Source of the DNA: Microbacterium sp. SS28
Lineage (GTDB): Bacteria; Actinomycetota; Actinomycetes; Actinomycetales; Microbacteriaceae
DNA: 64,000 bases
NCBI RefSeq assembly: GCF_022761035.1
Contig: NZ_JAKWJP010000001.1
Coordinates: forward strand, 496,001 to 560,000
Direction of reading: 5' to 3'
The notes beneath the pieces are model-generated. The model ran no database searches. It was not told the origin of the DNA and saw nothing but the letters and a program-made list of their open reading frames with translations. The position numbers were made by a program, and so were the translations under genes. Positions 16,736-25,164 of the stretch are shown one piece after another; within the stretch, counting starts at the first letter, position 1; each line of letters opens with the position of its first letter.

Positions 16736-17620
16736 ATGACGGATGCCGCTGCCCAGCCGCCCCGCCCGCTCGCAGGTCGCGCGGAGGACGACCCGGCCTC
16801 GAGGTTCTTCCGTGGCGGGGGGCGGCACCGCTTCACGGCGCGCGAGGCGTTCGTCACGGCGGTGTCGCAGCCGGTCGCGGAGTTCGTGCGCGTCACCCTC
16901 TCGGGGCCGGACTTCCACGACTTCGCGAGCACGGGCCCGAGCGACCACGTGCGCGTCTTCTTCCCCGACCCCGCGACGGGCGAGCTCGTCGCACCCCGCC
17001 CCGCGACTGAGGGCGAGGACGGCATCGTCCGCCCCGACGCGCCGATGCTCGCGCGCGACTTCACGCCCTTGAACCCGCGGGTCGACGAGGCGACGGGCTA
17101 CGGCGCATTCGACCTGGACTTCCTGCTGCACGCCGATCCGGGCCCCGCCGCGGCGTTCGGCGCGCAGGCGAAGCTCGGCGACCGGCTCGTCGTCGTCGGT
17201 CCGCGCGGATCGAAGAACGCGACGCAGAACGCCCCGCGCATCCTGCTCGTCGTCGACCCGACGGCGTTCCCGGCGGCGTCGCGCTGGGCCGCCGAAGTGC
17301 CCGCCTCGACGCGCGTCGACGTGATCGTCGACGTCGCGGGCGACCTCGCGTGGGCCGAGACCTACCTCCGCGCGACCCGCGACGACGTCACCGTCACGGC
17401 TGGCGGCGCCGACCTCGCGGACGCCGTTCGCACGGCGGGAGTGGATGCCGGCACTTTCGTGTTCGGCGCGGGAGAGGCATCCCGCCTCATCCCCCTCCGC
17501 AGGCTGCTGCGCTACGAGCTGGAACTCCCCCGCGCCCAGTTCGCCCTGAGCGGCTACTGGAAGCGCGGCGCCGCCGCCTTCGACCACCACGCCCCGATCG
17601 ACCCCGCCGACCCCGACTGA
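16736..17620 (+). CDS. Siderophore-interacting protein (FAD-dependent ferric reductase family)
   Basis: 294 residues; ATG behind GAAGGAGG, 18 bases after the XRE gene. It has the ViuB/SIP layout: an FAD-binding beta-barrel (FVRVTLSGPDFHDF, DHVRVFFPDP, ARDFTPLNP, DLDFLLHADPGPAAAFGAQAKLGDRLVVVGPRGS), then an NAD(P)H-like domain ending in ALSGYWKRGAAAF. These enzymes reduce ferric siderophores in the cytoplasm. It may be cotranscribed with the preceding genes, but a functional link to methylamine use is not obvious. Supplying iron for the FeS/FMN enzymes is speculation. Confidence 0.9.
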   Translation: MTDAAAQPPRPLAGRAEDDPASRFFRGGGRHRFTAREAFVTAVSQPVAEFVRVTLSGPDFHDFASTGPSDHVRVFFPDPATGELVAPRPATEGEDGIVRPDAPMLARDFTPLNPRVDEATGYGAFDLDFLLHADPGPAAAFGAQAKLGDRLVVVGPRGSKNATQNAPRILLVVDPTAFPAASRWAAEVPASTRVDVIVDVAGDLAWAETYLRATRDDVTVTAGGADLADAVRTAGVDAGTFVFGAGEASRLIPLRRLLRYELELPRAQFALSGYWKRGAAAFDHHAPIDPADPD

Positions 17621-17744
17621 GCGTCCCGCGCCGTCGCGAATTCAGGCGATTCGGCGAGATCAGGAATTTCCATCGTTCGAAAGGCCTGAGCAGCCCGAAT
17701 CACCTGGATTCGTCCCGCGCCGACGCACGCGGCGCCGTCGGGGA

Positions 17745-17775
17745 GCGGCATCCGTTCGACGGGAACGGATGCCGC
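17745..17775. terminator. Bidirectional hairpin between siderophore gene and exporter
   Basis: GCGGCATCCGTT (17745-17756) and AACGGATGCCGC (17764-17775) form a perfect 12-bp stem with a 7-base loop between two converging genes. Confidence 0.65.
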
Positions 17776-17786
17776 GCCTGGCCGTC

Positions 17787-19328
17787 TCAGCGACGCACGA
17801 GACCCTCGGGCCGGCGCAGGAAGCACACCGCCACGAGTGCGATCAGCACGACCGCCGCGGGCAGCAGGATCGCCTGCGACATCGCGGTCGAGAATCCGTC
17901 GACGACGAAGTCCGGAAGCGTCCCGCCGCCGAAGCCGCCCTGCGCATCACTCGCGCCCGGCAGGTTAGCCTCGAGGCGCGCCTGCATGAACGCGGCGATC
18001 GAGGCCGACCCGATGACTGAGCCGATGGTGCGGGTCGTGTTGTAGATGCCGGCACCGGCACCCGCCTGGCGCGGCTCGAGGTTGCGCGTGGCGGTCGTCG
18101 CGAGCGGACCCCACATGCCGGCACTGCCGATCCCCATGAGGGCCGACGGCAGCAGGAACATCCAGATCGGGGTGTCGACGTTCATGAGGCTCGAGTACCA
18201 GAGGATCGACAGCGTGTAACACGCGAGGCCCGGCACGAGAAGGAAGCGCGGGTCGGTCCGGTCGAGCAGGCGCCCGGCGAACGGCGCGAGCACGCCGGTC
18301 AGCACGGCCATGGGGATGAGCAGCAGCGCCGACTCGGTCGGTGAGAGCCCGCGGGCGAGCTGGATGAAGAACATGAGGGGCAGCGACATGCTCGTCACGG
18401 CGAAGCCCACCGTCGAGATCGAGATGTTCGCGATCGAGAAGTTGCGCTCCCGGAACAGCTCGAGCGGAACGAGCGGCTCATTCTTCGTCCGAGCCTGCGT
18501 CCAGATGAAGATGCCCATCACCACCACGCCGCCCGCGATCATCGCCCACACCCACAGTGCCCAGTCGTAGTGCTGCCCCTCCTGCAGTCCGAACACGATG
18601 AGGAAGAGACCGATGGCGCTCAGGAAGACGCCCAGGATGTCGAAGCGGTGCGCGTGTGTCTCGAGCTTGGGCACCAGGATCCACGCCAGCACGAATGCGA
18701 CGATGCCCACCGGGATGTTGATGAAGAAGATCCACTCCCAGCCGAGGCCATCCACGAGAAGGCCGCCCGCGATGGGCCCGACGAGAGTCGCGACACCGGC
18801 GGTCGCGCCCCACAGTCCCATGGCCGCACCGCGCCGGTTGGGCGGGAACGTGCGCGTGATGACGGCCATCGTCTGCGGCGTCATGAGCGCAGCGCCGAAC
18901 CCCTGCGCGGCGCGCGCCGCGATCAGCAGGGTGAGCGTGGACGACAGACCGCAGCCGAGCGAGGCGAGCGTGAAGACGGCGAGCCCGATGAGGTAGATGT
19001 TGCGCGGCCCGAACCGGTCGCCGAGCCGCCCCGTGATGAGCAGCGGCACGGCGTACGCCAGCAGGTAGGCCGACGTGACCCACACGACGTTGTCGAGGTT
19101 GTTCGTGTCGGGGTCGAGGGCCGCCTTGATGGCGGGGTTCGCGACCGACACGATCGTCGTGTCGACGAGGATCATGAAGAACCCGATGACGAGAGCCCAG
19201 AGGGCTGGCCACGGGTTCTGGGGCGCCTTGGTCTTCAGGGCGCCGGTCGACGGATTGCTCGCGCGGGCGGTGACGGATGCCGCGGCATCCGTCTCATCGG
19301 TTCCCGAGCGTGTCGTGGGATCAGTCAT
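17787..19328 (-). CDS. DHA2-type MFS drug exporter (EmrB/QacA family)
   Basis: 513 residues from ATG 19328, which overlaps the PadR stop (ATGA); this was chosen over upstream in-frame codons. About 14 membrane segments. Residues 40-80 carry VIGFFMILVDTTIVSVANPAI, the DHA2 motif D1 region. Motif A appears as GRLGDRFGPRN and motif C-like glycines as WGATAGVATLVGPIAGG. The short N-terminal tail before TM1 is Ser/Thr/Ala-rich. Exporters of this group use the proton gradient to expel drugs, antiseptics or metabolites. Coupling to a PadR repressor suggests induction by the exported compound. Confidence 0.9.
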   Translation of the reverse strand: MTDPTTRSGTDETDAAASVTARASNPSTGALKTKAPQNPWPALWALVIGFFMILVDTTIVSVANPAIKAALDPDTNNLDNVVWVTSAYLLAYAVPLLITGRLGDRFGPRNIYLIGLAVFTLASLGCGLSSTLTLLIAARAAQGFGAALMTPQTMAVITRTFPPNRRGAAMGLWGATAGVATLVGPIAGGLLVDGLGWEWIFFINIPVGIVAFVLAWILVPKLETHAHRFDILGVFLSAIGLFLIVFGLQEGQHYDWALWVWAMIAGGVVVMGIFIWTQARTKNEPLVPLELFRERNFSIANISISTVGFAVTSMSLPLMFFIQLARGLSPTESALLLIPMAVLTGVLAPFAGRLLDRTDPRFLLVPGLACYTLSILWYSSLMNVDTPIWMFLLPSALMGIGSAGMWGPLATTATRNLEPRQAGAGAGIYNTTRTIGSVIGSASIAAFMQARLEANLPGASDAQGGFGGGTLPDFVVDGFSTAMSQAILLPAAVVLIALVAVCFLRRPEGLVRR

Positions 19329-19945
19329 CGGCGTGCAGCCTTTCGGTCTTCGAGATAGCGTGCGGAGGGCACGTCGGGTGCGCCCCACGGGAAGTCGTCC
19401 TGCGCGAGACGCACGTGCAGCGAGTCGAGCCACTCGAGGTCGCTGCCGAGCAGCGCGAGCTCGCGCTCGGCCTCGATGAGGTACTGCGCCGGCACGCCGC
19501 GGGAGTGCGCGGAGTGCAGCGCCGCCGCGAGATCCGATCGCCGTTCCGCGAGCGCCTCTGCGCGCCCCCGGAGCAGCGCGACCACCTCATGGCGCTCGAG
19601 ATTGTGGGCCTCGGCGAGCGCGACCCTGAACTCGGCGGGCCGATCGATGCGCGCGAGCTCGCGCCGCACCCAGTCGACGACGGCCGCCCGTCCGTCGGCG
19701 GTCTGCGTGTAGGTCGTGCGCTCGGGCCGGTTGCCCTCGCGGTCGATGCCGACCTCGGCGAGCAGCCCCGCCCGTTCGAGGCGGCCGACCGTGTGGTAGA
19801 CCGTGCCGTTCGTGATCGTGACGAGCCGTTCATCCCGTCGCTGGCGCATGAGGCGGATCATCTCGTACGGATGCATGTCGCCTTCACCCAGCAGGGCGAG
19901 GATCATGAGCCCCAGCGGGCTCAGCGCGCGCGCGACATCCTTCAC
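19325..19945 (-). CDS. PadR-family transcriptional regulator
   Basis: 206 residues from GTG. The winged-helix N terminus is typical: LSPLGLMILALLGEGDMHPYEMIRLMRQRRDERLVTITNGTVYHTVGRLERAGLL. A Vir-like helical C-terminal domain follows for dimerisation. It is first in a two-gene operon with the exporter, overlapping it by four bases. PadR repressors usually bind their own promoter, and an imperfect palindrome is present just upstream. Confidence 0.92.
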   Translation of the reverse strand: MKDVARALSPLGLMILALLGEGDMHPYEMIRLMRQRRDERLVTITNGTVYHTVGRLERAGLLAEVGIDREGNRPERTTYTQTADGRAAVVDWVRRELARIDRPAEFRVALAEAHNLERHEVVALLRGRAEALAERRSDLAAALHSAHSRGVPAQYLIEAERELALLGSDLEWLDSLHVRLAQDDFPWGAPDVPSARYLEDRKAARR

Positions 19946-19988
19946 GATGCTCGTCTCCCGCCCTGGTCGAATGGTCCACGCAATACTA

Positions 19989-20000
19989 GTCCATCTGAAC
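19989..20000. promoter_or_regulatory. Candidate PadR operator
   Basis: GTCCATCTGAAC reads almost identically on both strands (GTxCAxxTGxAC) and sits in a short AT-rich stretch upstream of the padR-type gene. Proposed by symmetry and position only. Confidence 0.3.
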
Positions 20001-20131
20001 TATTCAAGGGTGGTCCTTGCCCCCGGCAGAGGTTGGGGGCAGTCTGTGGGCGTACCCGCTCCCCGCCACGACGGCACGACGGTTCTCGAGCCCTCCGACC
20101 GCTGAGCAGGCACGGACTCGGGAGGAGATCG

Positions 20132-20920
20132 ATGATGAGTTCCCCTGGACCGCTGAGCGGCGAGACGACGTCCGAGCCGCCGGCCGACTTCGGTCGCCAC
20201 AACATGTTCGTCTTCGGGCGCGGCACCGTCTTCCTGTCGCACCTTCCGATGTTCATGGCGCCGCACGACGCGCAGCTGCTCCTCGAAGTGGCGGTGGAGA
20301 AGGACGGGAGCGAGCTCGGCGACGCGTGGTCGGCGGAGCGCGCAGAGCATCCGGACGAGCGGCTCTACACGGTCATGCCCGAGAAGTTCGCGCTGTCCAG
20401 TCTCTACGCGACGGATCCGCCCGAGCGGGAGTCGTTCCGGGCGACTTTCTTCCGCGGGCATCTGGAACGCGGCGGCGAGCCGATCCCTGACTTCTCCGAC
20501 GTCGAGGTGCGCATCTCGGACATCGTCTATGCGCGCAGATTCGATCGTCAGGTCCCGCTCGACGAGCTCACGTATCGGCTGGTCGGACGCGGCGACGAGC
20601 TGTTTCTCGCGCACGTCATCACCGAGCCTCCCGACTTCGACCAGATCCTGTCCGTCGCGCTGACGGGTGAGCGCCCGGACGACGACGATCTTCGGGCCGG
20701 CATCGAGGTCGTGTTCGAGGGCCGCGCGAACACGGCCGAAGCCCGGGTCCGGAGCGCAGAGAAGGTGACCGGCCGCGGGCACGTCACCGGCGCGCACCGG
20801 TTCATGACCCTCGAGTTCGACCAGGTGAGCGAGCTGTACTTCGAGGAAGGCGAGCTCTCGACATCCCGCGGCGCTTTCGAACCGACCCCGCTCGAGACCG
20901 AGTCGGGGTTCGGCGACTAG
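20132..20920 (+). CDS. Hypothetical protein, 262 aa
   Basis: 262 residues from ATG 20132 (a second ATG follows at 20135), behind GGAGGAG. No signal peptide or membrane segment. The N-terminal block GRHNMFVFGRGTVFLSHLPMFMAPHDAQLLLEV resembles an actinobacterial family that I remember only as unknown. The rest alternates beta strands (RATFFRGHLERGG, DVEVRISDIVYARRF, LTYRLVGRGDELFLAHVIT), suggesting a beta-rich fold. The Asp/Glu-rich segment near 188-200 is loop-like. It stands alone between the PadR and TetR units. No function is assigned. Confidence 0.8.
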   Translation: MMSSPGPLSGETTSEPPADFGRHNMFVFGRGTVFLSHLPMFMAPHDAQLLLEVAVEKDGSELGDAWSAERAEHPDERLYTVMPEKFALSSLYATDPPERESFRATFFRGHLERGGEPIPDFSDVEVRISDIVYARRFDRQVPLDELTYRLVGRGDELFLAHVITEPPDFDQILSVALTGERPDDDDLRAGIEVVFEGRANTAEARVRSAEKVTGRGHVTGAHRFMTLEFDQVSELYFEEGELSTSRGAFEPTPLETESGFGD

Positions 20921-20944
20921 AGGCCCTCGCGGCCGCCGAACGGC

Positions 20945-21577
20945 TCAGGCCTGCTCGGAACCGCTCGTGGCGGTGGTGGACGACGAGCGGCGGTGCTCCA
21001 ATCCGCCGATGATGAGGTCGACGCCGAAGAGGAACTCGGCTGCCGCATCGCGGTCGTTCAGGGGCGAGAGGCTCGCATCGGCCACGACGACGCCGAGGCT
21101 GTCGTACTGCATGCGCTGCTGCTCGTGCGAGACGTGTCCGATCACGAAGTGCAGCAGCGTCGAGGCGGCTCGATCGGCGGTGGCCGAGTCGTAGCCGTCG
21201 GCCGTGATCGCGTCGGTGAGACGGTCGCGGGCCGCGGCGGACCCTAGGCCGAGCGCGAGCGTGCTCGAGACGACCTCCGCTCCGTCACGGTAGGCCAGCA
21301 GCGCGTCGCGCAGGGCGGATGCCTCGAACCGCGTGCGGGAGGCGGCATCCACTCCCCCTGGGCGCTGCGCGGCTTGCGCCACGATGCGGTCGGCGAGTTC
21401 CGCGAGAAGGGTCTGCTTGTTCGGGAAGTGCCAGTAGAGCGCGCTCGGCTGCACGTCGAGGGCGGCCGCGAGGCGACGCATCGTGAGGTCGGGCAGCCCG
21501 TCGTCGTCGAGGATCTTCAGCGCGGCACGTGCCACGGCGTCGCGAGTGTGACGTCGTCCGGTTTCTGCTGCGGCCAT
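20945..21577 (-). CDS. TetR-family regulator (TetR C-terminal class)
   Basis: 210 residues from ATG 21577. The N-terminal HTH is RDAVARAALKILDDDGLPDLTMRRLAAALDVQPSALYWHFPNKQTLLAELADRIV, with the LYWHF block of classical TetR proteins. The C-terminal ligand/dimer domain includes VISHEQQ-type helices (LHFVIGHVSHEQQR), as in the TetR_C_1 group. It is divergent from bioY, with tandem palindromes in the 72-base gap, so it very likely represses both itself and the bioY operon. The ligand is unknown; biotin or a precursor is inferred from context. Confidence 0.92.
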   Translation of the reverse strand: MAAAETGRRHTRDAVARAALKILDDDGLPDLTMRRLAAALDVQPSALYWHFPNKQTLLAELADRIVAQAAQRPGGVDAASRTRFEASALRDALLAYRDGAEVVSSTLALGLGSAAARDRLTDAITADGYDSATADRAASTLLHFVIGHVSHEQQRMQYDSLGVVVADASLSPLNDRDAAAEFLFGVDLIIGGLEHRRSSSTTATSGSEQA

Positions 21578-21581
21578 TCCC

Positions 21582-21618
21582 TCACTATAGTGAACGGCGT
21601 TCAGGTGAACGCCGTTCA
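21582..21618. promoter_or_regulatory. Overlapping palindromic operators between tetR-type gene and bioY
   Basis: TCACTATAGTGA (21582-21593) is a perfect 12-base palindrome. It is followed by two copies of TGAACG-S-CGTTCA (21591-21603 and 21606-21618) in a 15-base period. The first palindrome contains TATAGT, a likely -10. Paired TetR operator sites are expected in this position. Confidence 0.7.
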
Positions 21619-21649
21619 GGTGACCGGGTTTTCCCCGAAGGAGACGACA

Positions 21650-22273
21650 ATGGCCAATCCGCTCCGCCCCCGCCGGATCGACGCGACGGATGTCGCGCGC
21701 ATCGCCGTGTTCGCGGCGATCATCGCCGTGCTCGGCCTGCCGGGGAGCTTCACGGTGCTCGGCGCCGTGCCGATCACGGCGCAGACGCTCGGCGTGATGC
21801 TCGCGGGTGCGATCCTCGGTCCGTGGCTCGGCGCTCTGTCGGTCACGGTGTTCCTGACGCTCGTCACGCTCGGGCTGCCGCTCCTCGCGGGCGGGCGCGG
21901 CGGCATCGGGGTCTTCCTCGGACCGTCTGCCGGGTACCTGCTCGGCTGGATCGTGGGCGCCTTCGTCATCGGCCTCATCGTGCACGCGGGGGGCCGCAAG
22001 CCCGTCACGTGGCGCACCTTCGTGGGCATCGTGACCGGCGGGATCCTCGTCGTCTACGCGATCGGCATCCCCGTGCAGGCACTCGTGACGCGCCTGCCGC
22101 TCGCCGAGACGGCGCTCACGAGCCTCGTGTTCATCCCCGGCGACCTCGTGAAGGCCGTCATCGCGACGGCGATCGTCATGACCCTCGTGCGCGCGTACCC
22201 GCGGGCGTTCCGGCGCACATGGCCGGCGAAGGTCGACGCATCCGTGCCGACGGAACCGGCGCGCGTGCCGTGA
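21650..22273 (+). CDS. bioY: Biotin transporter substrate-binding protein BioY (ECF S component)
   Basis: 207 residues; ATG behind GAAGGAGAC. Six hydrophobic segments with the BioY core: LPGSFTVLGAVPITAQTLGVMLAGAILGPWLGALSVTVFLTLVTLGLPLLAGGRGGIGVFLGPSAGYLLGW, and a C-terminal IPGDLVKAVIATAI. BioY captures biotin in the membrane and works with the BioM/BioN module encoded three and four genes later. Its stop overlaps the next start (GTGA), so the operon is tightly coupled. Regulation is probably by the divergent TetR protein. Confidence 0.95.
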   Translation: MANPLRPRRIDATDVARIAVFAAIIAVLGLPGSFTVLGAVPITAQTLGVMLAGAILGPWLGALSVTVFLTLVTLGLPLLAGGRGGIGVFLGPSAGYLLGWIVGAFVIGLIVHAGGRKPVTWRTFVGIVTGGILVVYAIGIPVQALVTRLPLAETALTSLVFIPGDLVKAVIATAIVMTLVRAYPRAFRRTWPAKVDASVPTEPARVP

Positions 22274-23376
22274 TCGTCCCGGTCGGCGGCGAGTCGGCGG
22301 GGCTGCTCGAGGGGCTGCGCACGCTGCGCGCTGCCGGGCAGATCCCGCTGGTCGTCGACGAGCGCTGGTCGGATTCGCAGCGGGATGCCGTGGCCGCGGC
22401 ATCGGCCGCCGCGCAGCCTCCCCCGGACACGGGGTGGGCGACGCTGACCTCGGGCAGCAGCGGCTCGCCGCGGATCGTGCTGCGCAGCGCCGCATCGTGG
22501 GCCTCGTCGTTCGCCGCAGTCGCACGACTGCTGGACGCGAGCGCGGATGACGCTGTGCTGCTGCCCGCTCCGGCATCGGCATCCCTCACGCTCTTCTCTC
22601 TCGCGCACGCGCTCGCGGACGGACCGCGTCCGGTGCTCGGCTCCGCGGATCCGCGCACCGTCGACCACTCCGCGATCACGTGCCTGCACGGCACGCCGCA
22701 CGCGCTGCGGAGCGTGCTCGACGCAGGGCCTCCCCCTCACCTGCGTGCGGCCCTGGTCGGCGGCTCGCATCTCGACGGCGCCCTGCGCGAGCAGGCCGAG
22801 GCAGCCGGCATCCGGGTGGTCGCGTACTACGGCGCGGCGGAGCTGTCGTTCGTGGCCGTCGACGAGGGCGACGGACTGCGCGCGTTCCCCGGCGTCGAGC
22901 TCGAGATCCGCGACGGCGAGCTGTGGGTGCGGTCTCCGTTCGTCGCGCTCGGATACGCCGGCAGCGGCGGACCGCTGCGCAACGACGGAGACTGGGCGAC
23001 CGTCGGCGACCGGGCAGAGCTGGTCGACGGCCGGCTGCGGCTGCTGGGGCGAGCGGATGACGCGATCCTCAGCGCCTCCGCCACGATCGTGCCCGAGGAG
23101 GTCGAGGCCGTGCTGCGGTCGCTGCCCGGTGTCCGCGATGCCGTCGTGTTCGGCGTCCCGCAGGCGCGGGTGGGCGCCCTCGTCGCCGCGTTCGTCGAAC
23201 TCGACGATTCGCACGCGCCCGACCTGCGGGCGGCGAGCGCGGCGCAGCTGACGCCCGCGCACCGACCGCGGCAATGGTTCGCGGGCACGCTCCCCCGCAC
23301 CGCATCGGGCAAGCCCGCGCGCGCCGAGGCCGTCCGCCGCGCGCTGGCCGGAGAGGTGGAGCGCCTTGCCGTCTGA
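22270..23376 (+). CDS. Acyl-CoA ligase-like AMP-binding protein (YhfT-like position in biotin operon)
   Basis: 368 residues from GTG 22270. It has ANL-superfamily motifs: TSGSSGSPR (P-loop), VAYYGAAELSF (A5-like), DGELWVRSPFVALGY, GDRAELVDGRLRLLGRADD and the C-terminal lysine region LPRTASGKPARAEAVRRAL. It is shorter than typical ligases (about 500 residues), with a reduced N-terminal domain, as in MenE-like proteins. In Bacillus subtilis a bioY paralogue is followed by an acyl-CoA ligase and a thiolase (yhfUTS); the same order occurs here. I infer activation of a carboxylate related to the biotin pimeloyl moiety, not proven. Confidence 0.8.
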   Translation: MIVPVGGESAGLLEGLRTLRAAGQIPLVVDERWSDSQRDAVAAASAAAQPPPDTGWATLTSGSSGSPRIVLRSAASWASSFAAVARLLDASADDAVLLPAPASASLTLFSLAHALADGPRPVLGSADPRTVDHSAITCLHGTPHALRSVLDAGPPPHLRAALVGGSHLDGALREQAEAAGIRVVAYYGAAELSFVAVDEGDGLRAFPGVELEIRDGELWVRSPFVALGYAGSGGPLRNDGDWATVGDRAELVDGRLRLLGRADDAILSASATIVPEEVEAVLRSLPGVRDAVVFGVPQARVGALVAAFVELDDSHAPDLRAASAAQLTPAHRPRQWFAGTLPRTASGKPARAEAVRRALAGEVERLAV

Positions 23377-24484
23377 CCCCGTCATCATCGCCGCGCGACG
23401 CAGCCCGATCGGCACCCGCGGCCGCGCCCTCGCGCAGCTGCGCGTCGGCGAACTCGCCGCACCCGTCATCCGCGCGACCCTCGCCGACGCGGAGGCGTCG
23501 ACGGGAGCGCCGATCGACGTGGCCGACGTGCTGCTGGGCAACTGCATGGGCCCGGGCGGCAATCCCGCGCGCATCGCGGCACTCGCCGCGGGCCTCGACC
23601 CGCGGATCCCAGGCGGCACGGTCGACCGGCAGTGCGGCAGCGGACTCGCGGCGATCCTCGACGCGGCTGCCGCGATCCGGGCCGGCGACGACCGGATGCG
23701 GGTCGCAGGCGGTGTCGAGAGCGCGTCGACCGCCCCGGTGCGGTCGATCGACGGCGTGCCGTACGACCGCGCCCCCTTCGCGCCGGACGGATTCGCCGAC
23801 CCCGACATGACCCGCGCCGCCGAGGACCTCGCGGCCCACGACGGCATCGCCCGCGCCCGGCAGGACGCGCACGCGGCGCGCAGCCACGCCCGCGCCCGGG
23901 AGGCGCTCGCGGCCGGCCGGTTCGACGCCGAGCTCGTGCCCCTCGCCGGCCTCGACCACGACGACGCGATCGGCGGCGCCGAGCGCCTGCTGCCCCGGCT
24001 TCCCGCCCTGTTCCCGGGCGGCACCGTCACGGCGGGCACGGCGACGCGCATCGGCGACGGCGCGGCCACCGTCCTGGTCGCACCGGCCGGGAGCGGCCCC
24101 GGTCTCGCCATCCGCGCCGCCGCCGTGGTCGGCTGCGATCCCGCGCTCCCCGGGGTCGGCGCGGCGCCCGCCGTGCAGGCCGCGCTCTCCGCCGCCGGAA
24201 TGTCGGTCGCCGACATCTCCGCGCTCGAGATCGTCGAGGCGTTCGCGGCGCAGAGCCTCGCCGTCCTCGACCGGCTCGGCATCGCCGACGACGACCCGCG
24301 GGTGTGCGCCGACGGCGGCGCCCTCGCGCTGGGGCACCCGTGGGGAGCCAGCGGCGCGGTCGCCGTCGTCCGCCTGTTCAGCCGCCTCGTCCGCGGGGGT
24401 GCTCCCGCGGGCACGCTCGGGGTGGCCGCGGCATCCGTCGGCGGCGGCCTGGGCGTCGCCGCACTCCTGCAGGTCGTGCGATGA
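23366..24484 (+). CDS. Thiolase-family protein with altered active site (YhfS-like position)
   Basis: 372 residues from TTG 23366, overlapping the ligase by 11 bases, with GAGAGGTGGAG upstream. It has the thiolase fold with nucleophile Cys90 (DRQCGSG) and His324 (LGHPWGASGA). Two usual catalytic positions differ. The Asn of the NEAFA motif is Val290 (EIVEAFAAQ), and the second Cys of CIGGG is Ser357 (AASVGGGLG). The enzyme may therefore not catalyse standard Claisen condensation or thiolysis, but could act as an acyltransferase or on an unusual acyl-CoA. It is located between ligase and transporter genes of the biotin operon. Function inferred only from context. Confidence 0.82.
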   Translation: MPSDPVIIAARRSPIGTRGRALAQLRVGELAAPVIRATLADAEASTGAPIDVADVLLGNCMGPGGNPARIAALAAGLDPRIPGGTVDRQCGSGLAAILDAAAAIRAGDDRMRVAGGVESASTAPVRSIDGVPYDRAPFAPDGFADPDMTRAAEDLAAHDGIARARQDAHAARSHARAREALAAGRFDAELVPLAGLDHDDAIGGAERLLPRLPALFPGGTVTAGTATRIGDGAATVLVAPAGSGPGLAIRAAAVVGCDPALPGVGAAPAVQAALSAAGMSVADISALEIVEAFAAQSLAVLDRLGIADDDPRVCADGGALALGHPWGASGAVAVVRLFSRLVRGGAPAGTLGVAAASVGGGLGVAALLQVVR

Positions 24485-25164
24485 GCGTCGTGCTCGATTC
24501 CGTGACGGTGCGCCTCGGCGACGCCGACGTGCTGCGCGACGTCTCGCTCGACGTCGACGCCCGCACGCTCGCGGTGATCGGCGAGAACGGCTCGGGCAAG
24601 TCCACCTTCGCGCGACTCGTCGGCGGGCTCGTCTCCCCCACGCGGGGCACGATGCGGCTTCTGGGACTCGACCCGGCAACGCAGGCCGACGCGCTGCGGC
24701 GGCGGACGGCGCTCATCTTCAGCAACCCGGACGCGCAGATCCTCATGCCGACCGTCGCCGAGGACGTCGCGTTCTCGCTCCGCGCCGACCGCCTGCCCGC
24801 GGCCGAGCTCCGCGAGCGCGTCGCGACCGCGCTGGGGCGGTTCGGGCTCACGAGCCTCTCCGAGCGCGCGTCGCACGACCTGTCGGGCGGGCAGAAGCAG
24901 CTGCTCGCCCTGTGCGGCGCATTCGTGCGCCGCCCCGACCTGGTCGTCGCCGACGAGCCCACCGCCTACCTCGACGCCCGCAACGCGCGACGCGTCGCCG
25001 ACCACCTGTTCGCCGACGAGGGGCACCGGCTCGTGCTGGTCACGCACGATCTCGCGCTGGCGCAGCGCTGCGACGCGGCGGTGCGGTTCGCCGACGGCCG
25101 GGTCGCCGCGGTCGGCGAGCCCGCCGCACTCGTCGCCGAGTACGAGGCGCTCCTGCGATGCTGA
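24481..25164 (+). CDS. bioM: ECF transporter ATPase BioM
   Basis: 227 residues. ABC ATPase with Walker A GENGSGKST, Q-loop region FSNPDAQILMPTVAEDVAFSL (typical of ECF ATPases), signature DLSGGQKQ and Walker B LVVADEPT with His switch VTHD. It starts inside the thiolase stop codon and overlaps bioN. It energises biotin uptake with BioY and BioN. Confidence 0.93.
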   Translation: MSVVLDSVTVRLGDADVLRDVSLDVDARTLAVIGENGSGKSTFARLVGGLVSPTRGTMRLLGLDPATQADALRRRTALIFSNPDAQILMPTVAEDVAFSLRADRLPAAELRERVATALGRFGLTSLSERASHDLSGGQKQLLALCGAFVRRPDLVVADEPTAYLDARNARRVADHLFADEGHRLVLVTHDLALAQRCDAAVRFADGRVAAVGEPAALVAEYEALLRC

